Shown: positions 7,936 through 17,760 of the stretch, piece after piece
Layout: the number at the start of each line of letters is the position of its first letter
How positions within the stretch are numbered: position 1 is the stretch's first letter
Assembly (NCBI GenBank): GCA_004151065.3
Contig: NWUY0300039355.1
Coordinates: 5,702-23,496 of the forward strand
DNA: 17,795 nt
Direction: 5' to 3'
DNA from: Larix sibirica
Taxonomy: Eukaryota > Streptophyta > Pinopsida > Pinales > Pinaceae
Program-made: the position numbers and the translations under genes
The notes under the pieces: model-generated
What the model was told of the DNA's origin: nothing
Seen by the model: the letters and a program-made list of their open reading frames with translations, nothing else
Databases searched by the model: none

Positions 7936-8139
7936 GTGACGGGGTAGCCTAATACCAAGCGAAATTGTCGAAGCATTAGACTATTCCATATTTATGTGCC
8001 AATGTGATTATTTGAAGTTATTTTGCTCTTTTTTATGCTTGCCACGGTTTGTTGTTTTTTGTCGATTTTTTCATCAATGTTGCTAAGAAGTTTGTATTTT
8101 GGACCCTCATCGATTTTTGCCGATATCTATTTTTTTAAC

Positions 8140-8330
8140 AATGCCCCTCCATGCACAAAGTGAAGTACTCTATGGGTTTCCTTGAGGATAGTCCTTTGAT
8201 AATCTCCTTTAGGGATGTATATTCTACACTAATATCGTAACGATCCATTTGCCTCAAGAACATAACCTTCAAACTTGGGCTCTAGATGCTTCCCTTTATG
8301 AACTACCAATCTAACCTTCAAACACCAACT
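8140..8330 (-). pseudogene. Ty3/gypsy integrase N-terminal stub
   Basis: After the RNase H, short blocks EGYVLEANGSLR, RIYIPKGDYQRTILKETHRV and LHFVHGG match the linker and the HH part of the integrase HHCC zinc finger. Similarity stops at about 8140, where the sequence becomes T-rich, so the CC half and the DDE core are deleted or were never inserted. Confidence 0.7.
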
Positions 8331-8414
8331 GTTTACATGAGGTTGTTCTGACATTCATTCCTTCAAATCAAACTTTAAGGGTACCAAGGAGAAGATTCTC
8401 GACCTTCTACATAG

Positions 8415-8790
8415 GGCATCAATGACTACATTCTCCTTTCCCTTGATCTCCAAAATCCCAAAATTGCACTCACTCCATCACCTCTGCCTGATGTTTAGAT
8501 CCCTCTACATGAAGATGTACTACAAGCTTTGGTGATCAATTTCCAGTAGAAAGCTTCGCCCAACCAAATAATGCCTCCAAAATTTTAGAGCCAATATAAC
8601 TATTGCCATCTCTAAATTGTGTGTGGCATAATTCTCCTCATGAAGTTTCAACTTCCATGATGGATAAGCCATCACTCCACCATCTTGCATTAACATAACA
8701 CCCAACTCTCTTTTTTTAGGCATTCATGTAAACCACAAATTCCTTATCCATATCAAGCACTAGTAGGATTAGTGCATTGGTTAGTAATAT
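8415..8790 (-). pseudogene. Ty3/gypsy RNase H
   Basis: Follows the reverse transcriptase. Text: EFVVYMNA (the catalytic D of YTDAS appears as N), ELGVMLMQDGGVMAYPSWKL, KLHEENYATHNLEMAIVILA, LKFWRHYLVGRSFLLEIDH, then stops, and IKGKENVVIDALCRR, the usual end of the domain (DALSRR in relatives). Frames are broken near 8720 and 8515. Confidence 0.9.
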
Positions 8791-8841
8791 TTTAAGCTAA
8801 GAGAATGTTACTTAATATTCATCAATCCATTCATATTTGAC

Positions 8842-9490
8842 TCACTTGCATTGTAAGGAAGTTATTTGGTTTACGATTTTAGAGAATCCTTCCACAAACC
8901 TACAATAGTATCGAACAAATCCCATGAAACTATGAACCTCATGAGCATTTTTCAGCACTCGCATGTTCAAGATGGCCTTGACCTTCTCTGGGTCCCACAA
9001 AGATTCCCTCTCATAAAATAATATGCCCTGAGTAGTGGATGTCCTTTTGGAAGAAAGATCATTTTGACAGCGATCCATACAATTTGTGTTCTCTCAAACA
9101 TGATAGTAATATTTGCAAGTGCACCTCATGCTCTTTTTTTTATTCCTAGAATAAATGAGGATATCATCCAAGAAGACCTACAAAAAGTGGTCTAGGTATT
9201 TTGAAAGCACTCTTCATAAGACTCATGAACATTGCTGGCACATTGGTCAATCCAAAGTTCAAACTACACCCGGACAAACTCGTAATGCATGAATCGTGTT
9301 ATGAAGGTAATTTTAGGAATGTCACGTTCCTTAATTCCCAACTTATGATAACCTAATCAAAGTTCAATCTTTGATAAAACCACTACACTACTAATTTGAT
9401 CGAAGTGATCATCTATTCAAGGTATTGGGTACCTAGTCCTCACTATGGCTCTATTCAAATCTTTGTAATATATGCATAATCAAAAGGAAC
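8842..9490 (-). pseudogene. Ty3/gypsy reverse transcriptase
   Basis: RNA-dependent DNA polymerase. Visible blocks: CIYYKDLNRAIVRTRYPIP, then a stop, IDDHFDQISSVVVLSKIEL, a stop, GYHKLGIKERDIPKITF, HYEFVRV, GLTNVPAMFMSLMKSAFK and, after a frameshift, VFLDDILIYSRN (catalytic DD at 9168-9163). The connection segment DPEKVKAILNMRVLKNAHEV and SFMGFVRYYCRFVEGFSKI follows in the longest surviving frame. The catalytic aspartates persist, but at least two stops and two shifts make it dead. Confidence 0.93.
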
Positions 9491-9943
9491 GATCCTTCTT
9501 CTTGACAAGTATATCGGTGGACACAACGGTGAAAAGATGGACCTAACGAATACTTGATTAGCAATTCCTCTAGTTACATCTATAGTTCACAAAGTTCTAG
9601 ATTCGTCATCCTCTAAGGTGTCTTAAAGATTGGCTCCAAGAAATCAAGCTCTCTTTTAGGAGGTAACCTTGGAAACTCTTTGGGAAAAAAGCCCATGAAC
9701 TTGGATAAGACAAGGTACTAATCCAAGGAGGGTCGTTTTTCTTTGCTCACTGCCTCCACTACGTACAATCAACATCCTTGTCTTAGACAACACTTCACTT
9801 TCATCACTAAGATGAAACATAAGAACAAATTTCTCTTAAGATTATGGATTCGAATTGTCCTCTAAACAAAACACTCTTTTCTCAAAGCAATCTAAGAAAG
9901 CGCTATGAGCCTCCAACCAATCCATACAAACAATGAGGCCATA

Positions 9944-10180
9944 CTACCCAAGGCAGTGACATACGGTTTCAACCAAGTAGTACACACCCCTAGATCTACA
10001 CAACATTATGACATTAAGTCTTATTCTCCCCTTCACTCCAAAAGCCATTTTGACCAATCTACAATCGTTGTGCTCGCAAGCTACCAACCCACATTTATAT
10101 AATGCAAATGGAGAAATGAAATTATCAAGTGCACCAAGATCAAACAAGACATTATTTATTTTAACTAAAGATTCCACCAT
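9944..10180 (-). pseudogene. Ty3/gypsy aspartic protease
   Basis: Pepsin-like retroelement protease that matures the polyprotein. The strand-and-flap start reads KINNVLFDLGALDNFIS, matching the family pattern with D-S/T-G-A followed by xxFIS. Here the active-site triad is DLG in place of DSG or DTG, which would be inactive. KCGL and VKMAFGVKGRI follow at the expected spacing. The open frame is 78 codons; downstream text (WIGWRL near 9890) continues the family order through shifts and stops. Confidence 0.82.
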
Positions 10181-10297
10181 AATGGATTGATGATCTACCT
10201 AACAATTATTAGTAGCTACATAAATACATAGATTATGTCTTGCATTCCCAACCAAGGCTTCTCCCTCATGGTACAAAGTACCTAATTGTGACCCTAT

Positions 10298-10336
10298 ACA
10301 ATCACATTGGAAATGAGGACCTCCAAACCCCCAACA
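10298..10336 (-). pseudogene. gag CCHC zinc knuckle, one cysteine lost
   Basis: Thirteen codons, CWGFGGPHFQCDC, correspond to the plant Ty3 knuckle type CWxCGGPHxxxxC (nucleic-acid binding). The second zinc cysteine is phenylalanine (TTT, one change from TGT). Confidence 0.72.
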
Positions 10337-10649
10337 AGCAATGTGGGATGGGGTTTGCATACTACTATGTTGAGATCGTTGTGGCTATTTCCTTCCCTGG
10401 AACCTCTTGCATTGTTAAAAGTGCCCTAAAAATGTCTCAACTCTCATGCATCCCTAATGATGCCTACGACCTTGCACTTACTACCATCAAAATACATGTT
10501 ACAACACCTCTAGGTGTGCCCTATTGCCATATCCTAAAACTACCTCCCCTAAAGAAGGTTCAAGGGGCCTTCCTTACAAATTCTGATTGTTATGGAGCTA
10601 ACAACCTTATACCCCCTCTCTAATCCCCTCTAGCATCACTAAGCGCTTT

Positions 10650-10975
10650 CACATAAGATGCATATTGTATTGCCTTAGCTAGGGAAGTTGAGCTCCACGT
10701 CTTAGGGCCCAATTCTTACAATTTAGTTTGTACACAAAGAACTTTACATGGTGCTCACTAGTGTCCATATAGGAAACATATTTCACTAGTTCCATGAACC
10801 TCATATTGTACTCCATCGGCCAACCTCCCTGAACTAACACGTGAAAGCCTTCAACCTATTGCTCTTTAAAGTATGTTGGAAGGTACTTTCAAAATCTTTC
10901 CTCAAATAACTCCCAGGAGACACTGTTAGTAGTGAGATGCACTACTTCTCTACATTATTGATGGCCAAGCAAGCA
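10650..10975 (-). pseudogene. Ty3/gypsy gag C-terminal half
   Basis: Minus-strand text SWELFEERF, YLPTYFKEQ, VEGFHVLVQGG, YNMRFMELVKYVSYMDT and HHVKFFVYKLN follows the retrotransposon gag (Retrotrans_gag) layout, the capsid-like assembly domain. Stops interrupt it after ERF and KEQ, and frames change repeatedly. The upstream half, normally with a WW motif before the SWELF block, ends at the apparent breakpoint near 10985. Confidence 0.85.
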
Positions 10976-10989
10976 ACATATATTCATTA

Positions 10990-12540
10990 GACCATGTATT
11001 GCATCCATATATATACACAACATACATTTTGAACTAGTATCAAAATACCAAAGATTTACATTTTAATTTACAATTGCAAAATGATTCATATAACTATCAT
11101 CGTTATGAACATATATATCGGTAAAAATCATATACACTCAAACACATAAATATGTCTAAATGACCACATATCAAATGTTTTCATTAGCATGTCCAAACAA
11201 ATACTAAGCAAATGAATTACGAAGATGAGTAAAAATTAGAGTTCTAACTGCCTAAGGCCAAAATGTGGGGTGTTACCATAAAATAAAGAAATTGTTTGCG
11301 AAATCAAGTAACTCCATGTGGAAAACAAAGATCTTGGAGAAAATCTAGGCAATAATCATTGGCTTTATCATTAGGTTTGTATTAAAAGCCAAGAATCTTA
11401 TAAATTCAAAGGCAAAATATTATGACATGAGCAAGTGTAGTTTCAGATAAAAGAAGCCCTAATAAAGTCAAGAAAGGTAAGAAACAAAGAGTGAATAATC
11501 TTTAATCAAATTGAAACAAAAAAATTTAGATCTGATCAAAACAATGAAGATTAAAGTAGAAGAATAATTAAGCCGTGACCCATGAAAACTTCATGCAAGT
11601 CAACGAACGGAGCCCTGCTAAGCCCGGTGTATGAGGTTGGTTTCAAGTTTCAACAAAGCTTCAAAAATACTAAGTTGTAGCAACGAGGGTGGGCGTAATC
11701 AAGAACTACCAAGGAAAAATCAGGTTGGTCTTTTATAGATACCTATGAGAAGGAAGAAACAATATGGCGAAGAGCGAAATCACAGAAGCATAGAGAATAG
11801 GGCATGGTAAAATCGTTATTGAAGGAGATTCCAAACAGACCAACAATACAAATGACCAAATCACTCTCAAAGGGAGTATAAGCCACATACAACACATTCA
11901 TATCCAATCCCTACAACGGCAGATAGCCTTGGAATATTTTACAGGCCAGATGGAGTTTCAAGATAGTTGAGAATCCTGGAGTTCATTCAACAGCACCGGA
12001 GTTTGTTTGTTACCAGACCTCTGCTGACTCCCTCAATCAATCTAAGATAGGAACAAGTGATACCGATGGAAGAACCGGTCAATTAAAGATAAGAGGCCCC
12101 AAGATGTTAATTCTGAATTAATTCTAAGCAAGATTGGACTGCATCCCTAGCGTTTTGCTAAAAATTCTATTGCAGCGTCTGCATCCCCATACACTTCTTG
12201 CAGTACCTATTGTTGATTATCATGAAACAAGACAAACAAACAACGGGTTCCAGAATATAAGACTTGCATGAACAATCTGTAGACTGCATAATGACTGAGC
12301 AAAAGAAAATGATAGAAAGATCTGACTGTGTAAGCATCTAGAAGCATCTTTTACTCACTGCAAAACACAACCACCATGATTACAGAAAACATCCTTGCAC
12401 GGTCAAGGACCCTACCTGGCACACTCTAACAGCATCTGTACATCCAGTTCCAACCATAACCAATTTCACCAATGCTTGATTATAGACCTTTTGTTACTAG
12501 AAGGCACCCCTTAATTCACATCAACTTATTATATTAAATT
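10990..12540. other. no recognisable gene
   Basis: About 1.5 kb upstream (in element sense) of the Ty3 gag relic. A minus-strand phrase ggtaacaccccacattttgg at about 11276-11257 resembles the TGTAACACCC start common in plant Ty3 LTRs, so 10990-11276 could be a decayed LTR, but I cannot pair it with a second copy. The rest, including a slightly GC-richer part from 11570 to 12480, shows no domain. Confidence 0.4.
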
Positions 12541-12550
12541 TCAAAACTTA

Positions 12551-12684
12551 TTTTTAAATGTATATATATGAATTAAAAATGATAATACCAATTGAATTAT
12601 ATTGATAATAAACTTCACAACATTTTTTTAAATGTATATATATGAATTAAAAATAATAATGTTAATTTAATTATATTGATGCAT
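12551..12684 (+). repeat. 74-bp tandem duplication, AT-rich
   Basis: The phrase taaatgtatatatatgaatt, then aaaaat(g/a)ataat and an aattatattgat stretch, occurs at 12555 and again 74 bp later at 12629, with scattered substitutions. Confidence 0.8.
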
Positions 12685-12923
12685 GCTTATCCAATAATCT
12701 CTTTTAAATAATTTCAAAAGAATATATCAATCATTATTTTTAAAAAACATACAAAATTGTTTAAAAAATAATAATAAAGAGAAATTAAAAAAAAAAATTG
12801 GAGCATAGTGACCACCTCATGAGAGTAACACAAAATCATTTGTTCATTATTGTAAAAGAAATTTACTCTATAAAATTGTTTTAAAATATAATAACGTTAT
12901 AGAGGTTTAAAAAAATAATCCAT

Positions 12924-13127
12924 CATAGTGACTATGTAACCATCACATGGGAATATCACAAAAATTAATATCACCATAGCGACCATGTGACCACCACATT
13001 GGAATATTACAAAAATTAATATCACCATAGCGACCATGTAACCACCACATGAGAATATCACAAAAATCAATATCACCATAACGACGATGTGACCACCACA
13101 TGGGAATATCACAAAAATTAATATCAC
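12924..13127 (-). repeat. 51-bp minisatellite, four units, in-frame 17-residue repeat
   Basis: Units at 12924-12974, 12975-13025, 13026-13076 and 13077-13127, each built on catagcgaccatgtgaccac and catgggaatatcacaaaaat. The period is exactly 51 bases, so the minus strand keeps a 76-codon open frame (13127-12897) repeating VILIFVIFxCGGxMVAM. Each unit is a hydrophobic stretch ending in a Cys-Gly-Gly turn. A further degenerate unit lies at about 12803-12840. It has no known relative, and probably reflects period arithmetic more than a protein. Confidence 0.9.
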
Positions 13128-13272
13128 AAAATTAATATATTAATTAAACCATGAAAAAATGAATAGTTTATACAAGTTCATGACCCAATTTTACACTTAA
13201 CAAAACTGAATTTTGTTATCTTAATACCACAAGTCACATATCTCCAAATACTAGGACTAAACTCACCTCAGT

Positions 13273-13589
13273 AGATACCTAAAGGAATCCAACATGTTTT
13301 AAAATATTGGAATGAGTTTATTTTAAGCCCTTGACCTTAATCATCCCTCTCATACTGAGTCACTAATTTTATTTAAAGTCACACATATATATATATTTTA
13401 GATACCTAAAGGAATCCAACATGTTTTAAAATATTGGAATGAGTTTATTTTATTTATTTTAGATACCTAAAGGAATCCAACATGTTTTAAAAATATTGGA
13501 ATGAGTTTATTTTAAGCCGTTGACCTTAATCATCCCTCTCATGCTAAGTCACTAATTTTACTTAAAGTCACATGCATATATATTTGATT
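13273..13589 (+). repeat. 127-bp compound repeat in A-B-A-A-B order
   Basis: Core A (agatacctaaaggaatccaa through gagtttatttt, about 55 bp) starts at 13273, 13400 and 13461. Segment B (aagcccttgaccttaatcat through an aaagtcacatg-like end and an AT run) follows the first and third cores only. Copies are nearly identical, differing in an added A and a few bases, so the duplications are recent. Confidence 0.92.
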
Positions 13590-13599
13590 GAGAAAAATC

Positions 13600-14850
13600 A
13601 TTTTCCAAACATTTAAACATTTTAATGGTGAAGATAAGTAATCTCTCAACAAAAATATATGTCAATATTGCTATTTAATCTATGAGAATTCTATTTATGA
13701 GTTTAACCGTCACCCTTTTTGAAAGGGATATTCATGCTTAGAGAGATTTGTTCAAATTTGAAGAAAATTGTTGTCTTCCTTATCTAAGTTTAAATCTTAC
13801 TTTTTCACATGTTGTTCTTAGGGAGTCAATTGTTGATGAATCATATATAATCACAAGTTGTTAACCTAACCTTATGCCGTGAAGAATTTAATGTTTATTT
13901 TAGGAACCATCCTCAAAATGAGGAGAAGTGCCTAAGAGATTTCTCCCAAATATATTATCTAGAAAAAAAAGTTAAACTCATATAATTCACACCATGACAA
14001 CTATTTAATTTACACAATCCCACTTCATAATTCATGAATATATTTATATGAATATATTTATATGAACATATATTTGCTCAAATTTGACTCATATGGTTCA
14101 ACTGGAAGAAAATAAGTATCACTAGGTAGAGCATAAAGATGCTTCTCCATTAAACTTTGTTCACCATTAAAAAAATATAATATTTTTTATCAACAAAAAT
14201 CTTTAACAATAATCCATCTTCATATATAAAATCAAGAGTATTTATCTTTGTTATAATTCACCCTCGAACACAGCTCCCTCGCTATAACTTTCTCCATTAA
14301 TTCACCCTCGGAGATGGTTCCCCATTATAATATTCTCCTATAATGTGCATTATAATACTTACATTTTTGTTAATATTATTATACGATGTAAATATTTAGA
14401 GTAATTACTAATCTTAATAATTAGAGGTTAATTTTGGATGGGACTTAGTCTAATGATTATTTAAGAACATGTATTAAATATTTATGCATATTTTAATATG
14501 CTTTATACATGTATATTTTGGATAATTTAATGTAAATTGAGTATTCAACTACTTTGTTGTTTTTTATTAGAGGCTTTGACAACTCTGATCTCTCCCCTAA
14601 CCATTTTGGATTATATATATCATAATACAAATAAATGGACAACATATGTAAAATTTTCACAATTCTCTTTTACTTGTATATTTTATTTTGATGATATTAT
14701 GTTCTTATTAGTTAGTTTCAAAGCTTCATTATTATAGTGTTTTTTGGTATTTTTTTTCTTTGTGCTTCATATCTTTCTTCAAATTCGTTGAGTCATGTAA
14801 TTATGATTGTAAGTCAAACTTTTTACATGAGAGATATTAAAATTTTATTG
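13600..14850. other. AT-rich spacer with small repeats
   Basis: No gene that I can support. It contains a 16-bp-type direct repeat gaatatatttatat at about 14036-14066, and the repeat listed at 14256. A 66-codon plus-strand open stretch (14537-14737) is low-complexity and hydrophobic. Confidence 0.45.
14256..14343 (+). repeat. diverged 44-bp tandem repeat
   Basis: Two units start attcaccctcg (14256 and 14300), each followed by a gnnnnnggttccc or cagctccctc block and a tataat/tataactttctcc end. They are strongly diverged but keep the same order. Confidence 0.6.
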
Positions 14851-14861
14851 AATTGTAGGCT

Positions 14862-15152
14862 ATGTTTTTTAATCTACGAATTTGGGTAATTTGTTTTTTA
14901 ATTTCTTTCATATTTTCCTATAATTTATGGGACATTATTGTTGTTGTAGAATCCTATATGTTCTTATATCTTTTAAGTACCATGGATCCTTGTGAAATCA
15001 TAATTGTGAATCGAGAGACTCCCCAGACTAAAACCCTATCTATCTCTTCATCAAACAAATGTAAGCATATCAATACCTATCGTTGGTGTTATCGCCTAAA
15101 ATTGCATGGAAAATTAGAAGATCCTAAGGTGAGAATCACATTCCATAGATAA
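14862..15152 (+). CDS. 96-codon open frame, unknown, possibly spurious
   Basis: The first 40 residues are hydrophobic and AT-driven (MFFNLRIWVICFLISFIFSY and so on). From an internal methionine (MDPCEIIIVNRETPQTKTLS) the composition becomes balanced and charged, ending KLHGKLEDPKVRITFHR before a stop. I recognise no family. If there is anything real here, it is the second half, perhaps an exon with a CAT-GGA initiation region at about 14980. Confidence 0.2.
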   Translation: MFFNLRIWVICFLISFIFSYNLWDIIVVVESYMFLYLLSTMDPCEIIIVNRETPQTKTLSISSSNKCKHINTYRWCYRLKLHGKLEDPKVRITFHR

Positions 15153-15322
15153 TTGACATTATGGGTCAATCAAGCCATGTGTGGTAAATCAAAGAGGAAA
15201 ATATGTTGCAATCCCCTAACAAATGAAATGATGAGAAGTGGCAATGCTTAAAAGATTAATTGACCCAATTATGATTTATCTTGCCTAAGAGGAACCATGT
15301 GACACTTGAGCAAAGCTTCATC

Positions 15323-15330
15323 TATAAAAA
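15323..15330 (+). promoter_or_regulatory. TATA-box-like site, context unknown
   Basis: TATAAAAA followed by gggaggatcc, in an otherwise featureless stretch that later contains tttgggggttttccccatgt (about 15780). Such a TATA then G/T-rich order is common in plant LTRs, but I find no TG...CA boundaries or second copy. Confidence 0.3.
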
Positions 15331-15344
15331 GGGAGGATCCACAA

Positions 15345-16640
15345 AGTAAGGAGGATCATTCTCAAAGTAAATATCGAGGTTCACCTAAAGAGGGAGCAAA
15401 TGGCAAATTCCTACACCATCAAGCGCAAGAATTTACATTGTTCATTGTTGTGTGCTTAGTGATAATAAAATCATGGTGAATTCCAAGAGACTAAATAAAG
15501 AGGCAATCCAATCCTAAGCAAGTGAAGGATATGGATCCGAGCATATAAGTAATCTAACACTTACCAAAAGGTTAACACAACAGGATGAAAATTTGGTTAA
15601 ATGACACACATTGAGTAGAAGGTAATTTCTCGAAAAGCATGCTTGGTGATGAAAACACATTACATGCTTACCAAACGAAATATTTTTGGCAGGAACAAAA
15701 TAATAAGTAGAAGCTAGGTAAGATAGTGAGTATATGCAACATGTAAATCAACAAGCAAATAATGAAGGGAAACAAACATCTTTGGGGGTTTTCCCCATGT
15801 ACAGTATTTGTCATCGGTTCTATAGATAATGTCTACACACTCAGTTGTGCCTCCATTTTCTTCATTTTTATGTGTTTTAGGGAAAGTATATTTATGCCAT
15901 AGTTGTCTTTATCATTAACTCAATCAATTCTATGTCTATAATGGATTTATATATATCCCCTACATTTATTAGATTGATATGAACATAAGATGTGATTCAT
16001 ATATCAATCCCCTTATATTGTTGTAAATGGAGTAAGTTAAGTGTTGATAATTCTTAGACTTTGCTTTTATATCTACAACACTAGTTAATAAGTATGTTTA
16101 CTAGTATGCTTACTTGGCTATGATGATAATTTTGTGGCTACATATGAATTTATTTAGATTTATGCCTAGATTCATCCATTTGGTAATTGATACAATGCAT
16201 GAAACACTTAATCTTATGGGATTAACGGAAAATGTGTGCCCTAATTTATTTCTTCATCCATATGAACTTTGGCCATGTTTGTCAAAGAAAGACTCCATAT
16301 CCCAATAGATATACATTAATCATAATTGATTCAACAAACCCCTTCCTTTACTTTTTGTTTATTATTGTTAATTGTGTTGAAAATTCAAAGTACACGAGTT
16401 TCACAAAAATATCTAGAAACTAAAAATAGAGATATCTTGCTAAAGCTATAAAAGCACCAACTCTCAAGTGAGAGAATATTTGTTGATAGTTGTTGAGGTG
16501 ATAGTCAACGACACTTTGAGTTTCTCCAAGCTTGTTCCAACAATGTCTGAGATGTAACACCCTAACATGCAAGATTGGAAGATAATAACTATAAACCTTC
16601 ATTACTCAACAACATAATTAACCCTAACAACATGATAAGT
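15345..16640. other. no recognisable gene
   Basis: Open stretches at 16114-16308 and 16232-16423 (plus) and 16420-16602 (minus) show no motif. An imperfect inverted repeat, gattgatatgaa against ttcatatatcaatc, lies at 15972-16009. The phrase gatgtaacaccctaac at about 16551 resembles a Ty3 LTR edge and precedes the gag relic below. Confidence 0.4.
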
Positions 16641-16714
16641 TCCAATATAAAATGATGCATGATATGATGAGTATGTTCAAACAACTCATCACACTCGACA
16701 ATATGTCTAACCAC

Positions 16715-16892
16715 AACCTCAACCTCAATCCACTATTCACTAAGAAGTTCCCATTATTCAACAGACCTTTAAGTTGACCACTAAACTGTGGGTACCTAAA
16801 TTTGATGGGGCTCCCAATGGAAATAAGATTAATTCTTGGATATGCAACATGGAAGCTTATTTCAAATTCATTCAACACTAACAAAGAAAGGA
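16715..16892 (+). pseudogene. retrotransposon gag N-terminal relic
   Basis: In one plus-strand frame: IIQQTFKLTTKLWVPKFDG, then APNGNKINSWICNMEAYFKF and a stop after IQH. The pattern LxxPKFDGxxxGxxxxxWxxxMEAYF is the start of the gag assembly domain of plant Ty3-type retroelements. Homology is not seen beyond the stop at about 16890. It lies on the opposite strand to the LTR that follows, so it belongs to another element. The longer minus-strand open frame over it (16884-16624) is an antisense shadow. Confidence 0.65.
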
Positions 16893-17102
16893 AGCACTAT
16901 AAGGAAAACACCTTCTAGTGGAGTTTTATGTGGAACCTCCCAAAAGATGTTTCCTTTGTTCATTTATAGTGAAGGCGAGCAGGAAAAGGCTTTAACGAAG
17001 GTTTTATTATTAGTGCTCTTAAATGGAAAACACTCACACCAATGCGTTAACATATATGAAGCACTAGTGTGTAAAAATATAAATACTACATGCACTGACC
17101 GT

Positions 17103-17116
17103 TGTGTTCTAATACC
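17103..17116 (-). other. primer-binding-site-like sequence
   Basis: Minus-strand AGGTATTAGAACAC followed by AACGGTC. It agrees at 9 of 12 positions with the plant copia primer site TGGTATCAGAGC (initiator methionine tRNA complement). Its position just inside the LTR end supports a 5' LTR. Confidence 0.55.
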
Positions 17117-17760
17117 TATTATAGTGAGTATGCATAATGATTCTTATAGTTAAACATATAACATAATTAACAATAGCACAAAACACAGTCACACATAATA
17201 CAAAAAAAATACCCTATAAACCCCTCTACTAGGGAAAACCAACAAACCAATGAGCTTTACCACTCATCTATTAACAACACTCTTTAACCAGTGTTTACAA
17301 TAGTGATTTACAAGATCGCTACAATTCAAGCACGAATTCACTACTCTTTTACAAGTACCATTCACTTCCTCTCATACATAGCCCTCTACCTTACATCATA
17401 GTTATAGATGCAATACATACACTAACTAGTGGTACCCGAGTTAGTTAAAACTAACTGCTCATTAATGGAGATCCATAAATTCCTAATTGAATGCATTTCT
17501 TCTGTTATAGTCGAATTGACTTAGTCAACCATATTCAATCACCTATTGAGCCTCTTGTCATCCGAGTGTTCGTCGAATCCATGCACGCTTCGTGCTCGTT
17601 GACTTCCCCGTCAACCAATAATGATCGACGACCAGTCAACTATACTAATTGGCTCGTCGACCATACTTCTACGGTCTGTCTTCAATTCTAGTTGCTTGCT
17701 ACCAGTCAACTATCGACTTCAACCATCGATTTACATGCAAAGAATATAACATTCCCAACA
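17117..17760 (-). mobile_element. Ty1/copia-type LTR
   Basis: On the minus strand the LTR begins TGTTGGGAATGTTATATTC at 17760, directly after a purine-rich tract. It runs about 640 bp through a phrase typical of copia LTR R/U5 regions (tggttttccctagtagaggg, about 17243-17224, followed by gggtatttttttt). The inner end is set only approximately, just before a primer-binding-site-like sequence. No second copy lies in the window. Plus-strand open frames here (17491-17691, and 16836-17153 at its edge) are spurious. Confidence 0.72.
17516..17709 (-). promoter_or_regulatory. cluster of six W-box cores in LTR U3
   Basis: TTGAC or its complement GTCAA at 17516-17520, 17524-17528, 17599-17603, 17610-17614, 17635-17639 and 17705-17709. 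TTGAC is the core bound by plant WRKY transcription factors. The cluster lies 50-245 bp inside the LTR start, where U3 enhancers sit. Two of the sites are in a repeated 13-mer, accagtcaactat (17631 and 17701). Confidence 0.5.

Larger units (their letters stand above)
8140..10985 (-). mobile_element. degenerate Ty3/gypsy retrotransposon, internal region
   Basis: Domain order on the minus strand is gag, CCHC knuckle, aspartic protease, reverse transcriptase, RNase H and integrase start, the Ty3/gypsy (Metaviridae-type) order. All frames are broken. The gag N-terminus (above about 10985) and the integrase catalytic core and 3' LTR (below about 8140) are missing. I cannot find a direct-repeat pair long enough to be LTRs in the flanks. 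Open frames on the plus strand in this interval are antisense shadows. Confidence 0.9.

Noticed and set aside
10240-10623. 127-codon plus-strand open frame, and the neighbouring frames at 9905-10190
   Set aside because: These are antisense to the Ty3 gag knuckle and protease, whose motifs are clear on the minus strand.
12897-13127. A real small membrane-protein gene made of repeats
   Set aside because: The open frame follows from a repeat period divisible by three, and no start context or flanking coding signal supports a gene. Kept as a repeat and as a testable finding.
12924-13127. CRISPR-like array
   Set aside because: The units are directly adjacent with no unique spacers, and the setting is a plant nuclear genome.
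15972-16009. MITE or terminator based on an inverted repeat
   Set aside because: Arms are only 12-14 bases with a bulge in AT-rich DNA, with no target-site duplication.
16624-16884. 86-codon minus-strand open frame
   Set aside because: Antisense to the plus-strand gag relic, and without motifs of its own.
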